Source: Pyrenopolyporus hunteri (Eukaryota; Ascomycota; Sordariomycetes; Xylariales; Hypoxylaceae). Taken from it: DNA of 64,000 nt. Location of the stretch: contig CADCXC010000043.1 of the NCBI GenBank assembly GCA_902806595.1, positions 558,001 to 622,000 of the forward strand, read 5' to 3'. The notes below the pieces were generated by a model, which was given only the letters and a program-made list of their open reading frames with translations, did not search any database and was not told the DNA's origin. Shown here piece by piece: positions 21,722 through 33,334 of this stretch. The position numbers and the translations under genes were made by a program. How positions within the stretch are numbered: position 1 is the stretch's first letter; each line of letters starts with the position of its first letter.

Positions 21722-22873
21722 TCACAGGAAGAGCATGGCGGCGAACGCGGCCATGAAGCCGACGACGCCCGAGTTGGCGGTGCCTTGGGCAACGGCGCCG
21801 GCGGTGACGATGGGCGTCGTGGACGTCGTGGGCGAGGGCTTGGTGGGGAAACCGCCGGTGGGGGGCACGGTCGTGGAGTTGGCGGCAGCTGGGGGCGGGA
21901 CCTCAGGGGCCGGGGGAGTGACCTCGGGGACGGGGGGCTCGGTCACGCTGGAGCTCTCGCTGGACTCGGTCTTGCTGCTGCTGGACTCGCTCTTGGACTC
22001 GCTGGTGTGGTCGCAGGGGGCGGTCACGGTGGCGGTGGTCACGACTACGACGTCGGACTCAGGGGGCGCGGTGGTGCTGCTGCTCTCCTCGCTGGTGGTG
22101 CTGCCCTTCTCGGTGCATGAGCACGGGGCTGGTTCTTCCTTTTCAGGCTCCTTTTCAGGTTCCTTCTCGGGCTCGGGTTCCTCCTCTTCTGGCTCCTTTT
22201 CAGGCTCTTTCTCAGGCTCGGGTTCCTTCTCGGGTTCCTTCTCAGGTTCTGGATCCTCCTCCGGTTCCTTTTCCGGCTCGGGTTCTTCCTTAGGCTCGTC
22301 TGGCACCTTCTCGGCGTCCTTGCACTTGTCCGGGGCAAACTCGCCGACAAGGCTGGACAGCTTGTTGACGACGTCGTCGGCAACTTCCTGGGCCTTCTCG
22401 CGGCCAATTTCGGGGACCTGACCGACGACGCCGTCAACGAGGGTCTTGGCCGCACCTCCAATATCTTGGACCGCGCCACCGACGATCGAGCACAGAGCCC
22501 ACTTCTCAAACTCGTCTTTCTTGCCCGTCACATCGTTGAGTAGGTCCTCGGCAGCGGGTCCCAACGGCGTCACAACCTCGATGAGTCCTAGCGCGTCGAC
22601 TAGAGACAGATCGTCGTCGTTCTTGTCTAGGTCATCGCCACCCGAAGTAAGCGCTGCGACGAGGGCCTTGGCATCGGCCTCTACACCCTTGATATCGGAT
22701 CCGTCGAAGTCCTGCACGGACTTATCGAGCTTCGCGATGGCGTCGTTGACGGACTTGACGACTGAGGTGATGGTGTCAAGGTCCCGCGAAACCTTGTTGG
22801 CCCGGATGGGGATTGGCTCGGCGAGGACGCCGGTGGCGGTTAGAGCCAAGGAGAGAACGGCTGTTGACTTCAT
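21722..22873 (-). CDS. GPI-anchored HsbA-like cell-wall protein with Glu-Pro-Lys stalk
   Basis: Single exon, 383 residues. Signal peptide at 1-18 (MKSTAVLSLALTATGVLA). Residues about 28-185 match the hydrophobic surface binding protein A / galactomannoprotein family: alternating amphipathic helices with SVVKSVNDAIAKLDKSVQDF and a single Cys at about 128 and 184. Residues 192-250 are an almost pure PEKEPE repeat. A Ser/Thr/Pro-rich, probably O-glycosylated zone follows, then a C-terminal hydrophobic tail (VVGFMAAFAAMLFL) after small residues, as expected for a GPI signal. HsbA-type proteins sit at the hyphal surface and can bind hydrophobic surfaces and recruit hydrolases. The acidic stalk would hold the domain away from the wall. 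Function is inferred from family and layout. Confidence 0.85.
   Translation of the reverse strand: MKSTAVLSLALTATGVLAEPIPIRANKVSRDLDTITSVVKSVNDAIAKLDKSVQDFDGSDIKGVEADAKALVAALTSGGDDLDKNDDDLSLVDALGLIEVVTPLGPAAEDLLNDVTGKKDEFEKWALCSIVGGAVQDIGGAAKTLVDGVVGQVPEIGREKAQEVADDVVNKLSSLVGEFAPDKCKDAEKVPDEPKEEPEPEKEPEEDPEPEKEPEKEPEPEKEPEKEPEEEEPEPEKEPEKEPEKEEPAPCSCTEKGSTTSEESSSTTAPPESDVVVVTTATVTAPCDHTSESKSESSSSKTESSESSSVTEPPVPEVTPPAPEVPPPAAANSTTVPPTGGFPTKPSPTTSTTPIVTAGAVAQGTANSGVVGFMAAFAAMLFL
22124..22300 (-). repeat. In-frame PEKEPE minisatellite in HsbA-like gene
   Basis: Roughly 59 codons made of Glu, Pro and Lys units (EPEKEP, EEDPEPEKEP), seen on the plus strand as repeated GGCTCGGGTTCCTTCTC-like units. 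Copy number is likely variable between strains. Confidence 0.85.
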
Positions 22874-24412
22874 GTTTACGGTTTATGTGTATGTAATGAA
22901 TGCTGTATGACAAAAATGAAAAGAAATACAAAAAAAGAGCGGATCCCGGATCTCTAATAATGAATGGTAAACAGCGATGTTTGCTGAACGACGATGAGTA
23001 ACTGACCAAGATGGAAAAGAAAAAAAAAAAGGGAAAATAAACCTAGGGGACACAAACAAATCTGCCCTTTCGCCGATCTTATGGCTATTTGGTTGGTATT
23101 ATATACCGCGTCGAAGGTGAGGGAGGAGTGTTCGCCAAGGCGTTTGACATCGTTGCTGAGCCTCCCGTACGCATCGAACATAGTATATTCAACCCACCAC
23201 CCATGATCGAACGTCCATAGGATCTTAAGTGACAGAGAGCCTAGTAACGGAAAGTAACATAGCGTAGCATACCAGGTAACAAAAATAGGCTCGAGGACAT
23301 GGGCTCGAGGGCCTGACTAGGGTTAGGTAAGGCGTCTCCGTACGTGCCTGGGTAGGTTCTTAGTTCTACGAGCAAACGGTTTGTTCGCGAGGCTAGTCTG
23401 GGGCAGATCTACTGATCGCCAGATAGGCATGCTTGACTGGCTGAGTTCGTATCTTGGCAGAGGCTATTAAGGGAGGCGGATACATTATTTCGACTCTTAA
23501 ACGGGAATCTCGATAAGCGGTAGTTGACCTGTGACAGCACGAGCTGCCTAGATGGGACGGTCCTATGCACAGCCTCGTCTCCGCTGCTTCAACTTAATTC
23601 ATTGGCAGCCATTGGACTAGAAATAGACAGGAAACTCAACCTAACCTCGACTATCGTTACAATAGTATGGTGTTGTTTATTGGCAAAGCGAGGGGCATTT
23701 TCAATTGTTCACAATTTCGCGGACGATGCGACTATGGTGCTCCCTATGCAGGTTGAGGTAGGACTCGGGAGAGCGATTGCGCTCAACCGACGACGATTAA
23801 CGCGCTTAATTGTCATTGATGAATATCGGAGTAGGGATAGATGAGCAGGCTTTAGTCCCGCTCAATGCCTTATGGTTTCCCCCATATGTGTGTGTAGAAG
23901 CCTAGGGAAAAGGAGAAGACTGGAACGGGCATCTGCATAGAACGGGATGTCTCTATTTGAAACATCGTCCGTTTGGTAGAAAATCCTTCGTGCTCTCTAG
24001 ATGGCGGGGCTTTGCAGGCCTGAGTTTATCGGCCCAGCGTTGGCCTGGGAAGTAATGCAAACGAATGTGGAAGTCCGAATAGAAGGGATAGATAGGCTAT
24101 AGTGGATTTTAAGGATGGATATATCCCACGTTATAACCTGTCCGCGGTTAGCCATCGAGAGGGAGGGGGCCTGGGTGATATATAAATAGACGCGATCGTA
24201 AAGGTCGAGCAGAAACAAGCCCGGACTTCCCCCCACATCGAATCCGAAGGATCATGTAAAACCTCCGAAACTGGGCAGAATGGCTAGTTACCTAAGGTGG
24301 CAGATCAATAGAATTCACGTTTAAGCTTGTGCCGCTTGAGAATTTGCGATGATGGTTTTAAATATAGTGAATAGAAAGCGCCTATTGATTGTAATCTTAT
24401 CACGCCATCGCA
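22874..24412. other. Intergenic 1.5 kb, no gene seen
   Basis: Promoter of the HsbA-like gene at the left and 3' flank of the omega-like GST gene at the right. A 106-codon plus-strand frame at 23524-23844 has no recognisable feature. Confidence 0.55.
23097..23107 (-). promoter_or_regulatory. TATA-like element upstream of HsbA-like gene
   Basis: GGTATATAATA on the minus strand, about 225 nt before the ATG. This would imply a leader of roughly 190 nt. Position and sequence fit, but there is no direct evidence of use. Confidence 0.35.
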
Positions 24413-25294
24413 TCACGGAAGCTTCTCGCCCTTCCTCGTCGCCTTCGCGACCTCAGACTGCGTCGTGTCTTCCGCATACCGCTTATACGTCGCGACGTAT
24501 TGTTCTTCGTCGCTCCAGGTATCCGTAACGCTCTGGCGTGCAACGATCGCATCATACCACTTCCTCCACCTGGCCCAGATCTCCTCCTCTTCATCGTCGG
24601 CAGCCTTGCCAGATGCGGGGATGCCTACGCCGCCGGGCTTATAGTTGTCGATGAGAAATAGGCGCTTAGCCCAGGGCGCTAACATGACATCGACAAGGCT
24701 GAACTCGTGGCCGAGGAACCACGGCCCGCTCTGTTCGCTGTCTTCGTCGCTCTCCTGCATCTCCCGCACCAGCGTCTTGATATGGCCCAGAAAGGTCTCT
24801 CGCGCCCCCTCAATGCTGTAATCCTTGTCGGGAGTGTGCTGTAGCATGCGGTAAAATCCCGGCACGATTTTGTTACTGATGTGGTCGATCCAGAGTCTGC
24901 ACCTCGCGCGCTGGTAGGGTTCGCGCGGCAAGAGGCTAGGTCCGTGGAGAGCTTCGTCCACATATGCCTCGTTAAGGTACTCACAGATGACGGAGCTCTC
25001 GTAAAGCGGCTTGCGGGCCTGACCCGTCCGTCCGGCATCTACCGGAACGGCGAGCGTGGGTACGAGTCCGCGCGGGTTGAGTGCTAGGAATTCGGGCGCC
25101 TTAGCGTAGGGGTTGATCTCGACATACTGGTGTGGGATGCGCTTCTCGTGTAGCACAATCCACGACCGCTGCACGAACGGGCAGAACCAGGCCCCGTACA
25201 GCTTAAGCGGATGCTCGTCGGCGTGGGCCGCTGCGAATCGGGCCGCCGCACCGGTCGTACGTGCTGGTAACGAAGTGTCTACTGAGGCTGGCAT
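24413..25294 (-). CDS. Glutathione S-transferase, omega-like
   Basis: Single exon. I take the ATG at 25294, which has a near-perfect GCCACCATGCC context and leaves 293 residues; an in-frame ATG at 25369 would add 25 residues. The N-terminal thioredoxin-like domain carries FCPF with Cys38, the catalytic Cys of omega-class enzymes (which use Cys rather than Tyr or Ser), followed by NPRGLVPTL with the cis-Pro and YESSVICEYL with the glutathione-binding Ser. The helical C-terminal domain follows, with GHEFSLVDVMLAPW. Omega enzymes reduce oxidised or glutathionylated substrates in the cytosol. The exact substrate is not predictable. Confidence 0.92.
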   Translation of the reverse strand: MPASVDTSLPARTTGAAARFAAAHADEHPLKLYGAWFCPFVQRSWIVLHEKRIPHQYVEINPYAKAPEFLALNPRGLVPTLAVPVDAGRTGQARKPLYESSVICEYLNEAYVDEALHGPSLLPREPYQRARCRLWIDHISNKIVPGFYRMLQHTPDKDYSIEGARETFLGHIKTLVREMQESDEDSEQSGPWFLGHEFSLVDVMLAPWAKRLFLIDNYKPGGVGIPASGKAADDEEEEIWARWRKWYDAIVARQSVTDTWSDEEQYVATYKRYAEDTTQSEVAKATRKGEKLP

Positions 25295-25808
25295 GGTGGC
25301 GCTTTTTAGAGATCGAGGGCGGGGATTGGGTTGAACTAGAGAAGATGAAGAGGCGGGGATGATAGGCAATGGTCGGTGACGTATGCGGAGCGTTTGCTGG
25401 ATGACGTTTATCGGCTGTCGTCTCCTATATATGCTTGGGGTAAGTAGCTCCGGTCCTAATCTCCTATGTAGGTGAATATAATTATATATATATATATATA
25501 TATATATACATAATATTTTTTACCTTTGGATTAATTTCGTTAAAGACTTAAGTTATAACGGTGCCAGCTCACAACTAACAACAGTTCACCGTGTAGCCTA
25601 TTACACCTAACCTATCAGCATCTAGAATATCCAAAAATATTCCAAGATAGCTAAATGTTAGTTCAGGCTTCAATATTATAGTATAGCAGTGTAGCCTACT
25701 TTCATCGGCATCATCGACACGCCACCTCCAACATGACGGCACAGCAACGTGATTGGGTATCGTCAACACCGCCTTCGAAACGCTTACCAACTACACCCCC
25801 AATTTCAC
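25295..25808. other. Intergenic with (TA)n microsatellite
   Basis: About 510 bp between the GST start and the end of the hydrolase-CorA gene. It holds a TA dinucleotide run at 25483-25508 and no gene. Confidence 0.65.
25483..25508. repeat. (TA)13 microsatellite
   Basis: Uninterrupted TA dinucleotides in an AT-rich spacer. Confidence 0.9.
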
Positions 25809-28800
25809 CTAATACCCATCCCTCATCATCCTCCTCCACGTTCCGCGCCCCGCCAACCTCCTCCTAGTCGCGGTTTTGCGATTTAGATCGGGGATAACGT
25901 ATTCGCTAGGGCGCTCCGCCCGCACCGTCTCCCAGAAGTCGTACCCGCGCTCGCGTCGTCGCGCCGCACGTTGCTCCTGCTGTTCCCGATGCTGCTTGCG
26001 CTTTAGCTTCGCCTGTCGCGACGCCTCCGGCTCTAGCTTCTCTAGCTCCGACGTCGCCCGCTTAAATCCGGATCGCGCGACCTTGAAGCACGCCTTAAAC
26101 GCGCCTTGCACACGGCCGCTGAAGGCTGCCATCAGCGTACCGATGATGAGTACTGCGGACACGGGGACTAGAGTCATTATGTTAGTGAGTAAACTCGTCT
26201 AGCTAGTACCAACCCGCGGCGCGAGATGGGGCGAAAGAGGACATACGTGAAACGGCGCCAATAAAGCCGAGACTGACAAAGTTGTCGTCTTCACCTCCCC
26301 ACTCCTTCGTGTTCATGCCGAAAAGACTGGTGAAGAAGCTCAGCGGCAAGAATAGCACTGTGAACGTCGTGAATATCATGACGGAAAGGTTCTGGGAGCT
26401 GGCCAGCTCAGTCTGTAATCGCGACCACCGCACCTCGTCCACTTGCGCTTGGCGCTGCACCATCTCTTGGAGCTTCTCATACTATAGATAGTGTGTTAGC
26501 AGCTGTCTTCTCAAAACGACCTTGCTCTCTACGATCGGTTATCTAGAAGAATACGTTGTTCTTACGTCTTTTTTGGTATTGTCCACGCGCTCGATCATGT
26601 CATGCACCTGTTTCTGATACTCCTGCAACCGTTTCAGTGCCTCTTCCAGGAAGCCTCGGCCATTTTCCGTATAATCGCGGAGCTCAGGTTTCTCATAGTT
26701 TTCTTTCATAGCCTTGATCGTGACTTTCTGCTCAGAGAATAGGTTCTTCATTGTATTAAGCTCGTCATCCATATCCCGGAGCTCGAGCAGGGCAGACGTA
26801 TTCTCGCGGTTCTCCCGCTCGGACTGTTCTAGTTCCCGCTTGTGCCTCTCTTTTATGCTTTTGGATCGGTTATCCTCCGGCTCGTCGGAATCGGAATCGT
26901 CGTGCATCCTCTCCCGGAACGTCTGCATTCGGAAACGCTTAAGAGACGAAGTCATTCGTTCCGTCTATGGATAGTCAGTAAGACTCAACCTCCAGCTTCC
27001 AGACTTGAAATATGCACGTACAAGTATCCCAATGGCTTCTTCAAAGATGCGGAAAATTTCGAGGTCCGGATGGGACGTCCTGTCTAGCAATACCGTGACG
27101 GCATGAAGGGTTATGAAAGCCGCCAGATCCAACGCATTCTCGCAACGGCCGCTTAGATCTCCGTTTAGCTCGTTGTATATGCTATTCCTCAGATCTGCTT
27201 GTTGGAATAATGGGCCTTCCATTGGGTGGGACTCGCGCTTCGGGAAGAAAGTCGTCAATGTTGCTTTTGAAGATTCGTTAACCTAGATATCCTGGGAAAT
27301 TATTTACTTGTAGTAACTTACTCGTGTCGACTGCCCAGAGCCACAACTGATCCACCATGAGGACATTGCCGTCGAGAATGTCGTTTTCGAGGTCGGAGTC
27401 GCTCTCTTCTTTGTGACTCGCCGCATCCGAGGTTTTCAGCGTGTCGGCAGCCGACATTAATCGACTTCCCGGTGCGATGGCGCTCACGGGCTCCCTGCCG
27501 TCGCCCATATGATACATATCTTGCTTACGCGTGAACGGGATAGCAATCCTCTCTTTCGTCAGTTTGTAAAGCATCTGGTCGTCGTCACGCGCGTAGGTGT
27601 CCCGAAGAGCAGGATATCCGTATTGATCCAGGGTCCTACGCGTATTAAGAGGCGGGTCGTGTCCGATATACCCCCAAATCACTCGCGACTCCAGCGACTC
27701 GAGCTCCGCAATATCCTTTGGGACAGGTCTTGTCCTGCCCTGGTCCATCCTTCTCTTGAGCACATTTCGGCGTCGGACAACGTTTACGTACGTATCGTAG
27801 TGTAGATACGGTAGATATAAATATAAGTGAGTTGGGCCTATCCCAGGGCTGGAACTTCTAGCGGCCTGTATTGGCGACGACGGACGAGGGGATGCTGTTT
27901 GACGAGTTATTAGGGGCGCTGACCTAGCTTCACGTCGGGTCGGGCCGCGTAGGAATAATGCTTACCACTCTCCGAAGGGACGAATGCGCATCCAGGCTTG
28001 ACATACGAAGCATGAAGATTCGCATGACGGCCTTGAACGTGTTTATTAGCCCAATTTTCATTGCTAAGGAGCTTGGCATAACTCCGGTTCTGCGTCTCGG
28101 AAAGCGTGTCGAAGATTTTCTACAGCTCGGTTAGCGACACTGACTACCCGCGTACCTAGATTGCGCTGGAAACCAAGCTGGCAAGATGGCCTTTTACATA
28201 CCTTGACCCAATGGGGGTTATTAAAGGGCAGATGGATCCACATGAACTTTCTCTTCGAGGGATCCGGCCGAGAGAAGCCGGCTCTGAAGTCGTGAAGCGC
28301 GGAGGCGTGATTAAAGCGGCTTCTTTTATCCCTGGTTGTAAAACCGACGTCTTCTGCTTCTGATGACTGTAACTTCTGAGCAGCGTCAACCGCCTTTGGA
28401 GAAACATCGGTTGCGCTCGGCTCAGAATGAGTAGTTCGATCAGTCTCGTCACTACGTCTCGTCGATGGACGATTGAATCCAGGCGTCGCCAGCGCGGGGA
28501 CCGTCAAACCACGGCTTCTTCTCGACGATATGGCAGACACAGGGTCCGTTGCCGCGCCAGTTATCGAGGGCCTCGAAGCATGGCTTGTTACAACGATCTC
28601 AGGAGACTGACCAGTTCCGGTCCCGTTATTGGAGCTCGGGGGCGAGCTCCCAGGCCGCACAGATCCCAAGATCCTCTGACCAATCTCCTGCACGTTATTT
28701 AGGATCCCTAGTGCGCTAGCCACCGGCGACGGGCCAGATAATGGGCGGCGCGGTCGTAACATGTGACGATGTCGCTTGGCTACCACGGTGTTTAGTCGTT

Positions 28801-30191
28801 CTTGGAGACATTTCTCGGGCCCTTTCTCAAGGAAATCTTTCAGCTTGTGCTTCGAGATGTACAACCTAATCTCCTGATTCAGTTCTCCGTCGGTCTCGTA
28901 GAATCCTACTAGCTCGAGCTTGACATTCTCGCTCAGTCTCAGCGGCGTGTGCACGAAATTCGTGCTGAGCTCCTCCGCCTTGCGGACCGCAGCCCCTAGG
29001 TCGGCCAAAAAGGAGTGCATCGTCCGGATGTTGTTAGGCCCGAACGAGGCGCAATGGGCGTGGTCGCTCTCGAGAGACAGGGCCTGCTCATTCCGGCTCC
29101 CGAGTAACCCGGATTTAATCGAGGTTAAAGGCGCGCTGAAGTGGACTTCGTCGAATTCGGAACCGCCCAGTCCAGACAGCTGCGAGTCAACGGTTTCATA
29201 GAAAGTCCATATGCGGAATTCGCTCGAAATCTCCATAAATTGGTCATGCATCCGCAGCAGCGACTTGTTTCCCAACCGCAAGTCGTGCGCGATGGACCAA
29301 GGTAGCGGGGCTTGTAGGTAGAGCAGATGCTGGATGCTCTCTCGCAGATACGGCATCGACATATAACTCGAACCGCGATGTGGCGTAGCTAGAGATTGTT
29401 AGAGATTTTACGAATAGATACCGAGCCTGAGGATGGGAAGCAGGCTTACCAAAGAAAGCGATTCCATGGCAGTCGAAGACGAGAGATCTCAACTCTTGCT
29501 TTTGGTTCGCCTTCACTAGAGCCAGCTTTGCGACTAGCCCACCAATACTATGACAGATGAAAAAGAAAGGGCGCGATTTCGCTTGGCCCGCGCGCATTTT
29601 TCTCACTTGGTCTAAGAGGTCGTCGGCAGCATCATCGAGCGTCATTCCCTCCGCCAGTTCGCGGTGTCGATAAAGCATCACTCGCGCCGTGCTAACTTCT
29701 TTGCGAACTCCCTGCCGGATCCAAAGGTGGCTGGCCTTGGGCAAGTGGCGGTTGATGGTGGGCGAGAGAAGGCTACTGCCCGGCAATTCCTTGACCGTGG
29801 GATAGTTCTGTAGCTCACTCGGCGTAGGGAAGCCAAAGTAGCCCTCCGTGAGCGGATCTCTCGCCCAGGTGTCAACGGGAGACGCGCCAATGCAAGGCAC
29901 AGCGATAACGTCGACAGTGGTCTTGTTGTACCCGTGCCCCTCAATGTCGCCGTCGATGTGCGCGAAGCCCGGTTCCGGGTCCCAATGCGACCAAACGCTA
30001 CCGTTGACGGATTTCTCATTGTCAACGCCGTCGCCGTACTCAGAACCATCGCTGTGGGACGCCGCGTGGTCGCTCATGGCCTCTTTTTCAACGGATCCGC
30101 TATGTCTCTCCGCGGGGCGCGCCGCGTCTTGCAGCTCCATTTGCGCTTCAAGTCCGAGCCCACCCGAGTCCTCGCGAGCGACACCTGCCAT
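25809..30191 (-). CDS. Alpha/beta-hydrolase fused to CorA-like Mg2+ transporter, 1296 aa
   Basis: Eight exons: 30191-29450, 29388-28202, 28119-27966, 27894-27322, 27263-27022, 26964-26566, 26481-26247 and 26167-25809. All seven introns (57-115 nt) are GT-AG with matching phase. Residues about 90-375 form a SERAC1/DUF676-type alpha/beta-hydrolase: VDVIAVPCIGA, nucleophile elbow ICHSIGGLV (Ser215), FFGATPHRGS, a candidate Asp near 315 and His357 in SDHAHCASFG. A charged linker of about 200 residues follows, then a fungal CorA-like region (KFMWIHLPFNNPHW, ENWANKHVQGRH, RRTLDQYGYP, LWAVDTTTLTTFFP). The C-terminus has a coiled coil, a first membrane helix ending in the GMN signature (1154-1156), and a second helix at about 1170-1192. 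The GMN motif predicts a divalent-cation channel; the hydrolase may be a lipase-like or signalling module. The ATG context ACCATGG is good. Function of the fusion is inferred. Confidence 0.88.
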
Positions 30192-32395
30192 GGTGACTTT
30201 GACTTTGACGATTTAGAGCCTATTTTCTCGATCAGATCTTCATGACACGGTTACGCGAAACGCGGCTACTCAGGTTGCGTAAAGTCGACACCCCGTCGAT
30301 TTCTTCTTTCTTCGAGCGCTTAAAGTCGCCAATGGTCTTTACAGGTAGGTAGGTACCTAGCTGGAACCTGTTTCCCGCAACGAAGACCAAAAGTCTTATT
30401 AAATAGCAAGTCAGGAGTCAGCCTTGTATTATTATGACTACCTACCGACTCCATAATAATTCCGTCAGCTGCATAACTGCGGCTCTTCACCATCGAGATT
30501 CCCCAGAGTCGTAGGGCGAAGGCGGATTTCCCTCATTGGTTAACATACTAACGATACAGGGTGGCTGAGGGGCGTAAGCGAATGTGACGATCTTCAGCTG
30601 ACGGGGCCAGGGGGGATCGCATGCGGCTAATACGGCACAAAGCCCCCGTTCTCGCATACCGTTGAGGTCTGGTCGGCATGCAGCTATACATTATATACGT
30701 GCCTGGAGCACTCACAAACTCGTATTAATTGTAGGTTTGAAGTGTGGTTCATAATGTGTACCTGTAGATGTAGCGTTTTACAGAGAGCTCGCGGATATGC
30801 CCTGTTCACCAGTAAAAGAGGGGGAAGATAAACGGGAAACGCGGTAAACGTTCTATATTTAAGCCAAGACTTACACTACATGAGACTAGTTGGTCAAATG
30901 CAAACGGCCGTGCAACTATTTAATTGCGCCGACGGGTACGACGGAGAGCATTTGGGCGTGCTGATGTGTTTCCGATTCGTACATACCACCTGGAAGGCGG
31001 GAATGAAACATCATCGAAATATGGATTGTCGAGGCAGAAAAAGACGGCTGCGTAAATCCATTGCAGTGGGTAGTCATCGTCGTTGATGTCACCGAGTTGT
31101 AGATCGCGTTGGACGTAAGCAATAGGCCACCGCTCCTTGTCAGACGTCGTATGAATGCGTATGAATGAATCTCACTTAATATAGCAGTACCTAGGTAGGT
31201 TAATGGTCGGTACGAACCCCCGATACTATCATATGATTGGAGTTGTCTCCTTGTCTTGAGTCCCATGGACGATGCGAGGCAACCGAGTTTGTGCTCGGGC
31301 TGGGGACATCCTATGTGTCTTTTATCATCCACGCGCTTTTCGTATAGAAATACTTAATAGATGAACACAACGGAATTCGGAGTAATGCCTCGATAGTTAC
31401 CACGCTTCAACTCCGCGCCCGGCTTACTTGGGATTGATGTTCGGCCGGCTCTATTCGACCAGCGAATTGATTGACCGCGGACGTGGGGCATTAAGATCCC
31501 CGATCCAAACGAATATGTCGGTAGCCCGTTTCCCGTCTTTCTCAAATCAGCCCGGGTTTATTTCTTCGTAGAAGTAGCAACGGGATTCTCCTAACTCATG
31601 TAATATAGCAGTAGGCATGTACCTGGGCTACTCAAGCTCTTATCCCGGAGCTGAAGAGGCTTTTTCTTCTGATGTGGTAGCACAGAATAAGCCATTGTCT
31701 CAGGTATTACGACGACGTACTGTAAGAAATAAATATTAAATCCGATAAATCCGGTGGATCCGATTGAATCTTGCGGACTTCACGAGGCGACAAGTTCAAC
31801 TCTTCGCTTTCCACTTTATATGTGGTCAAGGTAGGTAAATTCGGTTTCGTTACTAGTTAAGTGGTATCCGTTCATAACTAAGACATAAGTCGAAAAGCCT
31901 TGCTGGGAACTTTCTAATTGTACAAGTTAACCATTTCGCAATGCCCGCCCCAGACTAGAAGAAGAATATATCACAAGCAACCCTGAGGACCCGGGTTAGG
32001 CATATGTAATCCCTGAACAGCCCCGTCCTAACACGTGTCCGCGGTAATTGCTCCAGAACCTAGATCAATCGCGTTTTACTCGCATATACATGATAGTAAT
32101 GCCCAACACGGTTCCACTCGTAGGGTTTAGCGGAGAAACATCCGAATATTGTCTTCTCATACGCTGGCGGTATACGCCTGTGCCTTGCTATGGACAAGCA
32201 TTGGGGGAGATGGGCCCACGCTAAGATGTTAGAGGATGGACTATTTGGGCAATTTGCAAACCAACACCCAAGTGCTGTGCCCTACGCATTAGGTGCACTT
32301 ATATCATCGCTCTCGCTCGCCAGACTATGTTCTTTTACCTAGGTAAACAAAACACCATACTCCTCTTCGGCTAGCTGGTCATCAAATTCATTATC
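30192..32395. other. Intergenic 2.2 kb, no gene seen
   Basis: Divergent spacer between the hydrolase-CorA gene and the sulfotransferase-like gene. A 138-codon minus frame at 30916-31332 has no feature. CCTAGGTA palindromes lie at 30343-30362, 31188-31200 and 32335-32346. Confidence 0.55.
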
Positions 32396-33334
32396 ATGGG
32401 CGGTGTCGCTTCTATACCGACCGACCCCTCGCGGAAGGTCCAGGTGATCTCGGCGGGATACTCGCGAACCGGGACGGTATCCATGTCTTTAGCCTTAGCA
32501 AAACTGCTTGATGGACCCGTGCTTCACGGCGGCACGCAGATCCTACTACGCGACGATGGTAAGTTCAACGAACTCAGTGAAAAGGGGTATCCGCAGCGCT
32601 GATGCCGTCCCAGATTACTGTTCCACCTGGGTCAAGGCATACGAAGCTAGGGAAGCCGGAGACAAAGAGGAGACCTTGAAGCTCGTCCGAAAAGCGACGG
32701 CCGGCTTCGTCGCGACGGCAGATCTGCCGCCAGCCGACTTCATCCCCGAAATGATAGAGCTCTATCCGGAAGCGAAGGTCGTGCTAGTCCGCAGAGATCC
32801 CGAGAAATGGTGGAACAGCATAGCAGCTTTGACCAGCAGGACCACGCCGTGGTGGTTGGGCCCCGTACTAGCCCCAATCCCGGGATGGAGACACCTCCCG
32901 ACGTTTGTGAGCGTATACAGCCGGTCGACGTTACGGCTGGCTGGCCTGGATGCGAAGAACGCTAGCGCAACGGACCTGCTCAAGCACGGCGGCCCTCGTA
33001 AGCCTACTCCCGTCCCTACTTCGGTTTAATCATCGTTGCTAACCGCTATGCGACTGCAGATATTCTAGAGGCTCACAATGAGAAAGTCAGATCGATCGTC
33101 CCGAAGGAGCGGCTTCTGGAGATGGAGTTGAGTGAAGGTTGGGGACCACTCTGCGAATTCCTAGAGGTGCCGGTCCCCGATGAACCGTTCCCGAGAGCAA
33201 ATGATGCCCAGGCGGCCGACGAGTATACCACGAAGGTTCTGCTGAAGGTGCTCCAGGTTTGGGTTGGTATATTTTCCGTTGCTGGAGTTGGAATCTATTC
33301 CGCATCGCGATTTTGGAAACGTTCACTGTCTTGA
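32396..33334 (+). CDS. Sulfotransferase-like P-loop protein with C-terminal membrane helix, 273 aa
   Basis: Three exons, 32396-32558, 32614-32997 and 33060-33334; introns of 55 and 62 nt are GT-AG and in phase. The product matches the fungal Sulfotransfer_4-type family: an N-terminal phosphate-binding loop SAGYSRTGTVSMSLALAKL, ADFIPEMIELYPEAKVVLV, and RRDPEKWWNS, the region that normally contacts the 3'-phosphate of PAPS. The C-terminus ends in a hydrophobic helix (VWVGIFSVAGVGIYSASRFW) and a short basic tail, so the enzyme is probably tail-anchored. No sulfate acceptor has been shown for most of this family, and activity is inferred. Without splicing the first frame ends 68 codons in, so automatic calls may truncate it. 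Confidence 0.87.

Noticed and set aside
21735..22421. 228-codon plus frame with GSFSGS repeats
   Set aside because: It is the complement of the PEKEPE repeat in the HsbA-like gene.
23321..23340. Telomere-like TAGGGTTAGG
   Set aside because: A single copy, not an array.
30916..31332. 138-codon minus frame
   Set aside because: No signal, helix pattern or motif and no coding-like bias; isolated in a spacer.
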